A stretch of 64,000 nucleotides of DNA from Mucilaginibacter sp. OK283 (GTDB lineage Bacteria > Bacteroidota > Bacteroidia > Sphingobacteriales > Sphingobacteriaceae), in the NCBI RefSeq assembly GCF_900110415.1, contig NZ_FODR01000015.1, positions 62,001 to 126,000 of the forward strand, read 5' to 3'. Each line of letters starts with the position of its first letter. Within the stretch, counting starts at the first letter, position 1. Of the stretch, positions 44,154 through 53,882 are shown piece by piece. The translations under genes were made by a program, and so were the position numbers. The notes beneath the pieces were generated by a model. The model had not been told where the DNA came from. It made no database searches and worked only from the letters and a program-made list of their open reading frames with translations.

Positions 44154-45317
44154 ATGAAAAGCATTAATCTACAATGGCTAAAAAAATATAAACAGCACTT
44201 AATCGTCTGGGCGTTATTTATACTGTATGAATCCATTGTGATAGGGCTGGTTACCGGGCAGTTTGGGAACCCCTTAACCTATGCAGCGCATTATTTCATC
44301 ATTGCATTTTTATTTTACCTTCACGCAAACTATGGCCTGCCTTGGGCATTATCAAGTACCAGGGCCGCTATATGGCGGGTACCTCTTACATTTATCGGTG
44401 AAATATCACTATTTGTATTGATGTCGTATACGGCTGACGCGCTGCTTATTAAAAGCCATATTATTACCGATAGTCCCAATTTTAAGTTATCATATCAGTA
44501 CAGCCTTAAAACATTATACAGGGGGATTTATTTTATCGGTTTTTCTACTGGATATTTTTTTATTCTCAGATATAATAACGAGAAACAGAAAACCAGCGAG
44601 CTTGAAAAGCAGCGGCTTGAAAATTTAATTTACAGACAAAATGCTGAACAAGAACTAATTAAAGCACAAAATGCTTTCTTAAAGGCGCAGATCAATCCAC
44701 ATTTCCTGTTCAATACACTTGACTTTATATATCACAATATTGTAACTATTTCTCCGGTGGCTTCCGACGCCGTAATTACCTTGTCTGAAATGATGCGCTA
44801 TGCAATAGACTCGGATAAAATAGGCGATTATATCTGCCTTGATGAAGAAATAACCCAGGTAAACAATTTGCTATACCTAAGCCAGATGCGAAAAAGCAAT
44901 AATCTGGGCTTTGAGCTTAAGGTAGCCGATGATGCCCGTAGGGTGTATTTGATACCTTTGGTATTGTTAACCCTTGTTGAAAATATTTTTAAACACGGCA
45001 ACCTCACAGAGCCAGGACACGAGTCTTTGGTGAATATATATATAAGGGATGATATCTTTTATATCGAGACGGATAACATGATCAACTATTCGGGGCCGAA
45101 ACCCGGAACCCAAACCGGCTTAATCAATATTAAAAAACGCCTGGTATACGCTTACGGCAACCTTGTTGATTTTAAATATTATACAGACGGTACTGATAAG
45201 CATTTCAAACTTAGCCTTGCTATTCCGGTGGCCTGTTTAAAAGGGCCCGGCGTGTCTGCAAAATCTTCAAAAGATAATGATAAAGAACCGCTTCGTGGGC
45301 ACGCTGATTGGCATTAA
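44154..45317 (+). CDS. LytS-type sensor histidine kinase
   Basis: 387-aa membrane histidine kinase. Four N-terminal membrane helices (to about residue 140), a coiled-coil linker, then the His_kinase domain with the phosphoacceptor His183 (AQINPHFLFNTLDF) and a HATPase end (VLLTLVENIFKHGN). It probably phosphorylates one or both LytTR regulators. Its last about 33 codons run antisense to the 3' end of the LanB gene, a 98-base convergent overlap; that tail lies past the catalytic domain. Confidence 0.88.
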   Translation: MKSINLQWLKKYKQHLIVWALFILYESIVIGLVTGQFGNPLTYAAHYFIIAFLFYLHANYGLPWALSSTRAAIWRVPLTFIGEISLFVLMSYTADALLIKSHIITDSPNFKLSYQYSLKTLYRGIYFIGFSTGYFFILRYNNEKQKTSELEKQRLENLIYRQNAEQELIKAQNAFLKAQINPHFLFNTLDFIYHNIVTISPVASDAVITLSEMMRYAIDSDKIGDYICLDEEITQVNNLLYLSQMRKSNNLGFELKVADDARRVYLIPLVLLTLVENIFKHGNLTEPGHESLVNIYIRDDIFYIETDNMINYSGPKPGTQTGLINIKKRLVYAYGNLVDFKYYTDGTDKHFKLSLAIPVACLKGPGVSAKSSKDNDKEPLRGHADWH

Positions 45318-48039
45318 AAAGGCGGTTAATATGCATATGAATAACATCTGCTATCAGTTGATGGCGCGCCGTACCGCTTTGGCAGGTATCCATAATACGT
45401 TTAAATAGTTTAATGTATGCAGCAGGTAAAAACCTTTCGTTTCCATAATCAGGCTGCGGGAACCGTTTTTTTAATTCAGCATAATCCAGGTTCAGCTTTT
45501 TGAACGCCTCAGCGCCCATGCCAAATTCGGCGCTGAAACCGTTAGCCATCGCACGCGCAAAAGCTATCTGTTCATCAATGCAATCAAGGCTGCATTGAAG
45601 TAGTTCTGCCATTAACTGAAGGCTTTGAATATATAAATTGTTATTTGGTGTTGAATTGGCAATCTGCTTTAACACATATTTACTGTCTGCAAAAAAAAAG
45701 GATTCGATCAGGGGCATCCTGTCATATCCGTAGCGTTCTGTTTCTCTAAAGTAGGTTTTGATCTGAACATCGGTTATCAGCCCGTTTGAAAAATCAGGTG
45801 TGAGAAAAATATTCAATTTACGGATTAGATGGGCGCCGCCTTCTAGTTGCTTCAATTGCAGCCTAAGTCTAATATGCGGTTTAGGATCCTCATAACGTAT
45901 AAAAAACCATTTCTTTACATCCCATTTAACATCCCGCAGGAAAAGGCTCAACCTGTTTGTTAAAAGGTTGTTTGCCCTTGTGGTGCTACAATATATTTCA
46001 AAATAAACCCAATCGCCACCGGGCAAAATGTTGCTGCTTTTCATATCCGTGTTTGCTGATGCCGATCTGCTAACCATAACATCATCATATACAGCCCCTT
46101 CATGAGTATAATTTAAAATATATTCTGTAGCATACACCCTACCCTGGCTGTCACTTAATCCATCGGCGTTGCTAATGAGGGCCTCGGTAATATAAATTTC
46201 CTGTTGACTGTATTGTTTGCAATAAGCCGAAAAAGCATCCATATCGGCGTCTTGCTTGGGGTTAAAACATAAAGTTTGATCACCAAAGCCACTTTTAAAC
46301 AAGAAGTCGATCCCCTTCCCGGCAAGCCACCCTATGAGGTTATGTTTTAGGTTTTCTGGTGCGCGGGTTTTGTATACTGATTGAGGGAGTTTCCAGGAGG
46401 CTCTTGCAACAATAACATCTTTATACACTACCCTGGGGTAATAATCCAGGCCAGGAAAAAAATGCTGTATTTTAAAGTTAAGATCGGAACTGATTTGTTG
46501 ATGTTGGAGATCGCAAAGGAAACGGTATACCGCGAGGTCAGAACGAGTATAGTTGTAAGCCGAAGGGATGCGTGGCACTATCCTTTTATTAAATTGTTTT
46601 GACCAGAGGATAATTTGGTTGCCATTTACGGATACCAATACCTCATGAAGTAGCAGAGGCTCATTGTTACATGACCATGTGAGTATAGGCATTTCATGCT
46701 TATACAATTGCCCGCGGCGATTAACATTATCAACCTGTTTTTCGGCCTGGTAGGCAATGTCGAAAAACAGGACGCCAGGATTAGCATCCTGTTCAATTTC
46801 AGCCAGTTCACGGGATATTTGCCCCAATTGGTCATTGGATATAGTAAAACGGCCCAGTAGTGTGTTGGCTGTGCAACCGCCGGCATTTTCAATAACCGGC
46901 TGATTGTTCCAAAAATGCATTAAAACATTAAATGTATTAGGCAAAGGGTAAACCTCATTTATCTCGTTGTTGCTAAACTCATCAAGCCTGATTACTTGTT
47001 TGTATAAATTATTCAGTATAAACTTATGAAGTCCGGTATAGCCGGCAACTTGCTGCGGCGCTTCAGGTTTATTCTCTGCGTTTAACATAACAGGTTTTTC
47101 ACCCACATATTCCTCGCCCAGGTTTCCATACCCGATGCCTAATTCGGGGTCAAGGGCAATAGTAAGCGGAACGCCCCTGCCCTCAAACTTCTTTAAGAAT
47201 GCACCTCTGAAATCATTTAGCATATTATTTGTTTGCCTGGGCAGGTGCACAGCTAAAAAATTAAGTATTTCGGGAACATTCTTAAGTTTCATTTTTTCAA
47301 TTGCACCCGAAACCACGTTCCGGCTGGCGATGATATAATCGTCGCCCTGTGGCAGGTAGCCTATCCTCCTGAAATAATCAGGCCCGGTTATATTAGGATG
47401 TTTATCGGATAACAAAAGCTGAAGCTCAATAAGTTGCTTAAGCAAAGCGTACACCTCCCGCCGTTTTAAACAAAATTCCGAAAACATAAACTTACAAATA
47501 TCTTCATTAGCTGCTTTTTGGCTACAAAACGCTAAAAGCGCATCAAGTTCTGCAAAGCCGGGGGCCGATGCGATTTCAAAGCATCCATCATTTACCCTGA
47601 TATACCTGTACCCGGTACCGATTTTATAAAGTGAGGTGTTTGTTTGAAACCATGGTATGCTTTTTACCAAACCAGGTATGGCTTTAGTATATGTATCCTT
47701 ATGCTGCCATCCTGTAAACCGGTGTAGTTCCATTTTATTGTCTATAATCGCTCTGTTGCCTGGCTCTCCGGTAGCTCTTAACATAGATATTGCCGCGAAA
47801 TTTCCGTAGGGCGTTGCCCGGTATTTTGCCCGGTTAAAATATTTCCAAACCGAAAAACCGACTTTGCTTAAATCACCATGCAATTGCACCAAATCCAGTT
47901 CATGAATCACCTGGTAAAAATCAGGAGATGCCTCTTTGATCATTTCTTTCAAATCCCCGGCCTTTTGTTCAAGCGTGTCTGTCAAACTAAAGGCAGGTGT
48001 CCGGCAAAGAATTGCCGGGTGTAATTTTAGCTTTATCAT
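45220..48039 (-). CDS. LanB-type lantibiotic dehydratase
   Basis: 939-aa full-length dehydratase with the glutamylation N-terminal domain (from SKVGFSVWKYFNRAKYRATPY, residues about 60-650) and the elimination domain of SpaB_C type at about 660-930 (WVYFEIYCSTTRANNLL, RYEDPKPHIRLRLQL). Such enzymes use glutamyl-tRNA to convert Ser/Thr of a precursor to dehydroalanine/dehydrobutyrine. It is divergent from the first precursor gene across a 352-base gap. No LanC cyclase gene is found in the window. Its 3' end overlaps the kinase gene. Confidence 0.9.
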   Translation of the reverse strand: MIKLKLHPAILCRTPAFSLTDTLEQKAGDLKEMIKEASPDFYQVIHELDLVQLHGDLSKVGFSVWKYFNRAKYRATPYGNFAAISMLRATGEPGNRAIIDNKMELHRFTGWQHKDTYTKAIPGLVKSIPWFQTNTSLYKIGTGYRYIRVNDGCFEIASAPGFAELDALLAFCSQKAANEDICKFMFSEFCLKRREVYALLKQLIELQLLLSDKHPNITGPDYFRRIGYLPQGDDYIIASRNVVSGAIEKMKLKNVPEILNFLAVHLPRQTNNMLNDFRGAFLKKFEGRGVPLTIALDPELGIGYGNLGEEYVGEKPVMLNAENKPEAPQQVAGYTGLHKFILNNLYKQVIRLDEFSNNEINEVYPLPNTFNVLMHFWNNQPVIENAGGCTANTLLGRFTISNDQLGQISRELAEIEQDANPGVLFFDIAYQAEKQVDNVNRRGQLYKHEMPILTWSCNNEPLLLHEVLVSVNGNQIILWSKQFNKRIVPRIPSAYNYTRSDLAVYRFLCDLQHQQISSDLNFKIQHFFPGLDYYPRVVYKDVIVARASWKLPQSVYKTRAPENLKHNLIGWLAGKGIDFLFKSGFGDQTLCFNPKQDADMDAFSAYCKQYSQQEIYITEALISNADGLSDSQGRVYATEYILNYTHEGAVYDDVMVSRSASANTDMKSSNILPGGDWVYFEIYCSTTRANNLLTNRLSLFLRDVKWDVKKWFFIRYEDPKPHIRLRLQLKQLEGGAHLIRKLNIFLTPDFSNGLITDVQIKTYFRETERYGYDRMPLIESFFFADSKYVLKQIANSTPNNNLYIQSLQLMAELLQCSLDCIDEQIAFARAMANGFSAEFGMGAEAFKKLNLDYAELKKRFPQPDYGNERFLPAAYIKLFKRIMDTCQSGTARHQLIADVIHMHINRLFNANQRAHEAVLYHYLLKILQTRRALLNRPPE

Positions 48040-48391
48040 AGGTTTCGTTTAGTAGGTGTTAACCTGTTTTTTTACACTAATCAATAATTTAAGAATGTCT
48101 TTACACATAATTTTCTATGCATTGGCCTGTTTTCGGGGTAAAAAGGGTAAAATTCAGGATACAAAACAGGTGCTTTTTAACGCAAAAAAAATCCTTGTTA
48201 GTTAACTTTAATCCGATCGCTTTAATCAGTGCTCAACCCCGGCTTTATATCGGGAATAGCGAAAAACACCCTGAGGGGGCATAGCCGGTGCCAATGGCAC
48301 AAATAACGGAAAATACCCCAACCTGGTAAGTAAAGTTTAATTAATGTTTTATAAATGTTGTCGGATTTTTTAAATCAAAAAAGCTAAAAAA
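48040..48391. other. divergent promoter gap between LanB and precursor genes
   Basis: A 352-base region without a gene. It has a short hairpin-forming pair near 48234 and gtgcc/ggcac near 48290. No clear TAnnTTTG element was found for either gene. It presumably holds both promoters and may be the target of the LytTR regulators. Confidence 0.4.
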
Positions 48392-48601
48392 ATGAAAAAC
48401 AAAAACCTTAAAGGCCTCATGGCTTTGAAAATGGCAGAAAGCCATGAGCGGCCAACAGAAGTAACCATCCTTAACCAGGATGAACTAAATTTTGCTATGG
48501 GTGGTAGCGTAGCGTCAGATTGTCCAAAACTCACTTCATGCGGTACCTACGATTCCTGCGGTGACAAATGTTTTGCCGACAATGTAACTGTTGGTTTATA
48601 A
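48392..48601 (+). CDS. RiPP precursor peptide 1 (GG leader, 4-Cys core)
   Basis: 69-aa precursor. A 38-residue leader ends NQDELNFAMGG, a double-glycine site for the C39 exporter. The 31-residue core has Cys44, Cys50, Cys56 and Cys60 (C-x5-C-x5-C-x3-C) and seven Ser/Thr (39, 42, 48, 49, 52, 55, 66) as possible dehydration sites. The motif CGTYDSC is shared with the other two precursors. The leader resembles GG-type Bacteroidales precursors. Confidence 0.9.
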   Translation: MKNKNLKGLMALKMAESHERPTEVTILNQDELNFAMGGSVASDCPKLTSCGTYDSCGDKCFADNVTVGL

Positions 48602-48783
48602 ACATCCAAATTAACCTAAACCATGATCGCGTTAGTCAAAATTAATCGCCGCAAAAGGTAAGCCCGGTCAAGCATCTTTAAAAAATCATTCAGCAGATTT
48701 TATCGGCTGAACAGGACTACTTATGCCCGAAAATTATGATCGCGCCCATGGCGATTTGTTTATCCATTAAATAAAAACATAAA

Positions 48784-48993
48784 ATGAAAAACAAAAATTT
48801 GAGAGGCCTGATGGCCACAAAACTTGCCGAAAACAATGCAAAACCAGCCGAAGTGAGCATCCTTAACCAGGACGAGCTCATTTATGCAATGGGCGGTAAT
48901 GTTTCATCCAGTTGTCCAAACTTAACGTCATGCGGCACTTATGATTCGTGCACCGACAAATGCTTTGCCGACAACGTTAAAGTAGGTATTTAA
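48784..48993 (+). CDS. RiPP precursor peptide 2
   Basis: 69-aa near-copy of precursor 1 with the same leader length (ending NQDELIYAMGG), the same 31-residue core length and the same four Cys positions. Core changes are mainly N/S/T swaps (NVSSSCPNLTSC against SVASDCPKLTSC, CTDKC against CGDKC, and VKVGI against VTVGL). The Ser/Thr count differs at several sites, so the final products would differ. It is separated by 182 bases from precursor 1; no gene is in the gap. Confidence 0.9.
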   Translation: MKNKNLRGLMATKLAENNAKPAEVSILNQDELIYAMGGNVSSSCPNLTSCGTYDSCTDKCFADNVKVGI

Positions 48994-49227
48994 TTCTAAG
49001 CAATATCCTTAGCTGCCTGCCTTTCTGATGTTTACATAAAGCATAAACTTTAATCAACTCATCCAATAACATTTGGGCATCTGGTAGCGGGCAGCAAGGA
49101 TTTGCTTATGGTTTTTCATTTTTTTTGGCAACTCATTATTATCAATTTAAGACATAACCGGCCGGTTTCGGCAGAGCCTGAAAAACAACAGTACTAAACA
49201 AGTTATAAAAATTTAAAAGCAACAATT

Positions 49228-50601
49228 ATGGAATTTAAATTATCCAAATACGTACACATCAGTAAGGATGATGACGTGTTACCCGATGCATTTTATTTAT
49301 ACGCTACACGTACGGGGGCCGCAATTGAACTGGAAACAAAATATCACGATGATGTTTTACAGGAAAACTGGAAGGCGCTGCCATTAAAGGTTATTGATAC
49401 CCTGATGCTCGCTGAAGCAATTGTACCCGTGGAACAGAATGAATTGGATTATGTACTTACATCCAACAAGGAGAATATAAAGGATAACGACAAAAAGTTC
49501 TTATCATTCACTATCCAGCCAACGGCCAATTGCCAGCTTGGATGTCATTACTGCGGGCAGCAGCACGTAAAGAAAGTAGCATCCACCGAAACCAACGATG
49601 CCATTTATAACCGCATCATTGGCAAAGTGTTGGCTATACAGGAAACCCTGCAATCACTGTCTGTAAGTTGGTATGGGGGCGAACCTTTAACCGGGCTGAG
49701 TTCAATTGAGCAGCTTTCCAAACAGCTTATCAGCTATTGCGACAACAATAATATTTTTTACAGCGCGTCTATTGTCACTAATGCTCTTGCATTAAAAATG
49801 TCGACGTTTAAAACGCTTGTAAGTAAATACAAAATCACCAGCTTCCAGATCACTATTGACGGCACAGCCGAGTTTCATGACCAGCGCCGTATGCTAAAAA
49901 CCGGTGCACCTTCATTTGATATCATATTTAACAACGTGAAAGAGATTGTGCACTCAGATTTTTTCAAGGATAACAAAGCTGATATAAATATAAGGTGTAA
50001 TGTTGATGCCCAAAACAAGGACAACATTATTACGCTGCTTGAAATGATGCACGAACACGGAATTTTGGATAAAGTTGGCTTTAATACAGCACCTATACAC
50101 GACTGGGGCGACAATGGCGCCTCGCAAATAAATGGTATCTCGAAAGATGATTATGCGCAGTTCGAGATCGACGTTCTGCTAAAGCTGCATAGCTATGGCC
50201 TGCTTCGCCGGGGAAGGCTCATCCCGCTCAGGAACTACAATGTATGTATGGTTGCCAACTCTCAGAGCGAGGTTTATGACGCTTACGGCAATGTTTCAAC
50301 ATGTTGGGAAGTTCCGTACACCCCTGTTTACGACAACACAGAATATTATGCAGGCAACCTTCACACCAACCCCAATATTGACTCGACCAAGGTTATCATG
50401 CGCGACTGGTTTAATGAAATACCTACCAACGATTCATGGTGTAAAGGATGCAAATTCCTCCCTGTTTGCGGTGGTGGTTGTCCAAAACATTGGAACAGCG
50501 GCTCGGCAGCTTGCCCCAGCTTTAAAAAGAACATTGACGAGCGCCTGTTCCTGAGCAAGTTTGTGAGCCTTGATAATGCACAGTCGTCTGTATTAAACTA
50601 A
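49228..50601 (+). CDS. radical SAM/SPASM peptide maturase
   Basis: 457-aa enzyme. An N-terminal about 90 residues may include a leader-recognition part. The radical SAM motif is CQLGCHYC (Cys102, Cys106, Cys109), and a C-terminal SPASM domain binds extra clusters (WCKGCKFLPVCGGGCP, then ACPSFK). SPASM enzymes form thioether or C-C crosslinks or epimerise residues. It sits between the precursors and the exporter, and its co-presence with LanB in one locus is unusual. The precise reaction cannot be inferred. Confidence 0.88.
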   Translation: MEFKLSKYVHISKDDDVLPDAFYLYATRTGAAIELETKYHDDVLQENWKALPLKVIDTLMLAEAIVPVEQNELDYVLTSNKENIKDNDKKFLSFTIQPTANCQLGCHYCGQQHVKKVASTETNDAIYNRIIGKVLAIQETLQSLSVSWYGGEPLTGLSSIEQLSKQLISYCDNNNIFYSASIVTNALALKMSTFKTLVSKYKITSFQITIDGTAEFHDQRRMLKTGAPSFDIIFNNVKEIVHSDFFKDNKADINIRCNVDAQNKDNIITLLEMMHEHGILDKVGFNTAPIHDWGDNGASQINGISKDDYAQFEIDVLLKLHSYGLLRRGRLIPLRNYNVCMVANSQSEVYDAYGNVSTCWEVPYTPVYDNTEYYAGNLHTNPNIDSTKVIMRDWFNEIPTNDSWCKGCKFLPVCGGGCPKHWNSGSAACPSFKKNIDERLFLSKFVSLDNAQSSVLN

Positions 50602-50625
50602 TCTTTAACCTTTAATCTTTTTGCC

Positions 50626-51594
50626 ATGAATTTTCTCGACCATTTCATATCAGCCAGCGCCCTAAACGATACAAGCGAACAATCAAAGAGCTATCACATT
50701 TTTATTGAATTGCTGGCACATTTTGAAAAAGAGCTTTCATCATCCGAATACATGGAGCTTTACTACTTTTATACCCTGTGCGAAAAATGTTTAACCTTTA
50801 GCAGGCGTAACGAAATCAACTCAGCGCATGCTACATTCAAAACCCTTTCGGCAATTGACAGGCATGCCTTTTCGCCCGGTGTAGTAAATGCTGTTGACGC
50901 CAATTATTATTCCTGCCTGGCCTATCTTGAATACGTTGAAAAACGTTATGACAGTGCCATCGCCTGTATGGAAGAAGCTTTAAAATACACTGTTGTTCAA
51001 AAAGATAAAATGGCCAAGTTTCTTCCCAGCATTTACGAGTTGAATGTTAATATTTTACGGGTTTATATTAAAACAAAAAACACAGAAAAAACCATCGAAA
51101 TATTATCAGATTTGTTGGGGAGTGTTATTTATGATATAAATAATAGCACCTATCTCAATCCCGGCCTGAACAGTCTTTCGCACGGAGACAAAAAAAAATG
51201 GGCCCATCACATCGTTAACAATTCCATCCATGCGCTGTGGCGCAAATTCGGGGATGAGAGTATTGAGGCCGACGCCATTTACCGGGCAGTATTCCAAAAC
51301 ATATTGCACCCGGCAAACCAGGCCGGCACCACGCTCAACGCCCTGATAAAAGTACTGAGCCTTAACCAGCAATATCTTGATGGCAGGAAAAACGTTTTCA
51401 ATAAATTAAGCGAACACGACTTTGATGCCATAAGGAACAGTCCGTTTTATTTGAAACGGATGGTATTGAATAACTATTTGAGCTACATCAGCAAGCATGA
51501 CGAAAACATAGAAGAACACGCAAATTTCACATATTTCGCCGGCATATTGACAGAGTTCGGCCTCGCTTATAAAGGAAAGCCGGTTTACTCCTGA
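50626..51594 (+). CDS. unknown helical protein of the RiPP locus
   Basis: 322-aa protein, cytoplasmic by appearance, with regular amphipathic helices and a TPR-like segment (AYLEYVEKRYDSAIACMEEAL, then KTKNTEKTIEILSDLLG). No catalytic motif is recognised. It starts 25 bases after the radical SAM gene and is 82 bases before the C39 exporter gene, so it belongs to the same operon. It may be a leader- or enzyme-binding scaffold, but that is only an inference. Confidence 0.6.
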   Translation: MNFLDHFISASALNDTSEQSKSYHIFIELLAHFEKELSSSEYMELYYFYTLCEKCLTFSRRNEINSAHATFKTLSAIDRHAFSPGVVNAVDANYYSCLAYLEYVEKRYDSAIACMEEALKYTVVQKDKMAKFLPSIYELNVNILRVYIKTKNTEKTIEILSDLLGSVIYDINNSTYLNPGLNSLSHGDKKKWAHHIVNNSIHALWRKFGDESIEADAIYRAVFQNILHPANQAGTTLNALIKVLSLNQQYLDGRKNVFNKLSEHDFDAIRNSPFYLKRMVLNNYLSYISKHDENIEEHANFTYFAGILTEFGLAYKGKPVYS

Positions 51595-51676
51595 TCAACT
51601 AACTCCGGTAATTGGATAGTAACCATCCCGTTACTGGTTGAAAGCAACAAAAGATCAATATTTTAATAATTTTCAT

Positions 51677-53863
51677 ATGTCGTTTCCACATTATTCACAG
51701 TTAGAATATAGCGACTGCGGAGCCACGTGTCTTAAGATCATTTTAAAATACTACAACAAAAAATCATCTCTCGGGCAGCTTCGGGACCTATGCGAAACAA
51801 CCAGGGCGGGTGTATCTGTTGGCGACCTTGTTAACGCTGCCAATAAGTTGCGTTTTGAGACGGTATCCCTATTATGCACAAGCCAGTGGCTTATAGAAAA
51901 CGCGGTTCTGCCTTGCATCATTCATTGGAAACAGGATCATTTTGTCGTTTTATATAAAATCACCGATAAATATTTTTATATATCCGATCCGGCATTTGGG
52001 AAAATAAGGTTAAAACACGATGTTTTTGCAAACTGGTGGAAAGAAGATGCGGAAAAAGGTATTGCCTTGTTTCTTGAGCCGAAAGCCGATTTTAATGAGC
52101 TTCAGTTAGTATCGTCGACCTTTAAGGAGCGCGTTGGACGAAGCTTTTCCTATTTCAAAGATGCCGTTAAAGATCAGCATGGGCTTATTGGTGCGCTTTT
52201 ACTTATCATCATATTTAGCTCGGCCATTATTTATGTGTTCCCCAAAACAATGCAAACTGTAATTGATAAGGGGATTCAGCGTAAAAACGTAACCATCTTG
52301 TGGTCGGTACTTGGTTTTCAGCTGGCATTAATATTCGGGCAGAACCTGTTTAACTGGATACAAGGCTGGGTACGTGTAAAATTCAGCATGAGGATTAGTG
52401 TAAAAATGATTACCCAGCTTTTACTAAAGGTAATCAGGTTACCTGTTCGCTTTTTTGACAGCCGGGTACCTACAGATATTTTTCAGCGTATTGAAGACCA
52501 AAAAAATGTAGAGTTGTTTATTTCCGAGCAACTTATCCAAACAATTGTATCGGTAGTATTAACCATTGTATTAACCGTGCGCTTGTTTGGATATAACACC
52601 GATATAGGTTTTATTTTTTCGATTTTAAGTATTGTATCTGTTTCATGGGTATTCATGTTTTACAGGCTCAGAAGGCAGCTTGACTACACTAATTTCAGGC
52701 TGAATTCCGAAAATCATAACCTGGTAAATGAAATTATTCATGGCATGGTAGATGTGAAAGTAAACAACGCACAGGATAAAAAAATATCACAATGGAAACG
52801 TTTACAAACCAAGATCTTCGTACTTAAAAACCGGGTATTACAACTTGGCGTATATCAAAATATCGGCGTACAGCTGTTAACGCAGCTTAAGAACGTTTTT
52901 ATTACCTTTTTGTGTGCCTACCTTGTAATCAAAGGCCAACTCAGCATAGGTACTATGTTAAGTATAGGGTATATAACAGGGCTGCTTTCAAACCCTATCG
53001 ACTCGCTTGCCAATTTTTCACGCACCATCCAGGACGCCCAACTATCGTTAACCCGCCTGGATGAAATTATGCAGCGCAAAAACGAAGTTATTGAAGATGC
53101 CGGTTACCTGGATGTTGAACCGATGCAAAAGATTGAACTGAGAAATGTAAGCTTTAAATATGAAGGGAGCAGCCAGCCTTATGTACTATCGGATATCAAT
53201 ATTGAAATACCAATTGGCAAGGTAACGGCCATAGTAGGAAGCAGCGGAAGCGGTAAATCAACCATATTCAAGTTACTTCTCAATTTTTACACTCCACAAA
53301 AGGGTAATATCCTGATTGACGAAACCAACTTTGAATTAATGAACCCCGAAAAATGGCGCGAACAGTGCGGTATAGTACTGCAAGACGGATACATTTTTAG
53401 CGGCACTTTTGCCGATAATATAGCCGTTGGCGATACACAGCCCGATATGGAGAAATTAATAAACGCGGCCAGGATAGCATGCCTTATCGGTTTTATTGAA
53501 AAGCTCCCTTTACAGTTTAATACCAAAATAGGCAATACCGGTATGGGGCTAAGCGGCGGGCAAAAACAACGCCTGCTGATAGCCAGGGCCATTTACAAGA
53601 ACCCCAAATACCTGTTTCTTGACGAGGCAACCAGTTCGCTTGATTCAAATAACGAACGGCAGATTATGCAAAACCTTGATGAGTTTTTTAAAGGCCGTAC
53701 AGTGGTGATTATAGCACATAGGCTTAGCACGGTAAAAAATGCAGACCAGATTATTGTGATTGAAAACGGCCGGCTCGAAGAAACAGGCCATCACCGGGAG
53801 CTTACCCGCGTAAAGGGCAAATATTTCCAGCTGGTTAAAAATCAATTAGAGTTAGGTAATTAA
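51677..53863 (+). CDS. C39 peptidase-containing ABC exporter
   Basis: 728-aa peptidase-containing ABC transporter. The N-terminal C39 domain has Cys14 (DCGATC), His88 and Asp104 as the probable catalytic triad, which cuts after the double Gly of leaders. A six-helix membrane domain follows, then an ATPase with Walker A GSSGSGKST, signature LSGGQKQR and Walker B YLFLDEATSSLD. The ATG at 51677 (MSFPHYSQ) is preferred over a TTG at 51638. It would cleave and export all three precursors. Confidence 0.92.
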   Translation: MSFPHYSQLEYSDCGATCLKIILKYYNKKSSLGQLRDLCETTRAGVSVGDLVNAANKLRFETVSLLCTSQWLIENAVLPCIIHWKQDHFVVLYKITDKYFYISDPAFGKIRLKHDVFANWWKEDAEKGIALFLEPKADFNELQLVSSTFKERVGRSFSYFKDAVKDQHGLIGALLLIIIFSSAIIYVFPKTMQTVIDKGIQRKNVTILWSVLGFQLALIFGQNLFNWIQGWVRVKFSMRISVKMITQLLLKVIRLPVRFFDSRVPTDIFQRIEDQKNVELFISEQLIQTIVSVVLTIVLTVRLFGYNTDIGFIFSILSIVSVSWVFMFYRLRRQLDYTNFRLNSENHNLVNEIIHGMVDVKVNNAQDKKISQWKRLQTKIFVLKNRVLQLGVYQNIGVQLLTQLKNVFITFLCAYLVIKGQLSIGTMLSIGYITGLLSNPIDSLANFSRTIQDAQLSLTRLDEIMQRKNEVIEDAGYLDVEPMQKIELRNVSFKYEGSSQPYVLSDINIEIPIGKVTAIVGSSGSGKSTIFKLLLNFYTPQKGNILIDETNFELMNPEKWREQCGIVLQDGYIFSGTFADNIAVGDTQPDMEKLINAARIACLIGFIEKLPLQFNTKIGNTGMGLSGGQKQRLLIARAIYKNPKYLFLDEATSSLDSNNERQIMQNLDEFFKGRTVVIIAHRLSTVKNADQIIVIENGRLEETGHHRELTRVKGKYFQLVKNQLELGN

Positions 53864-53882
53864 TACCAAAATATAAATAAAC

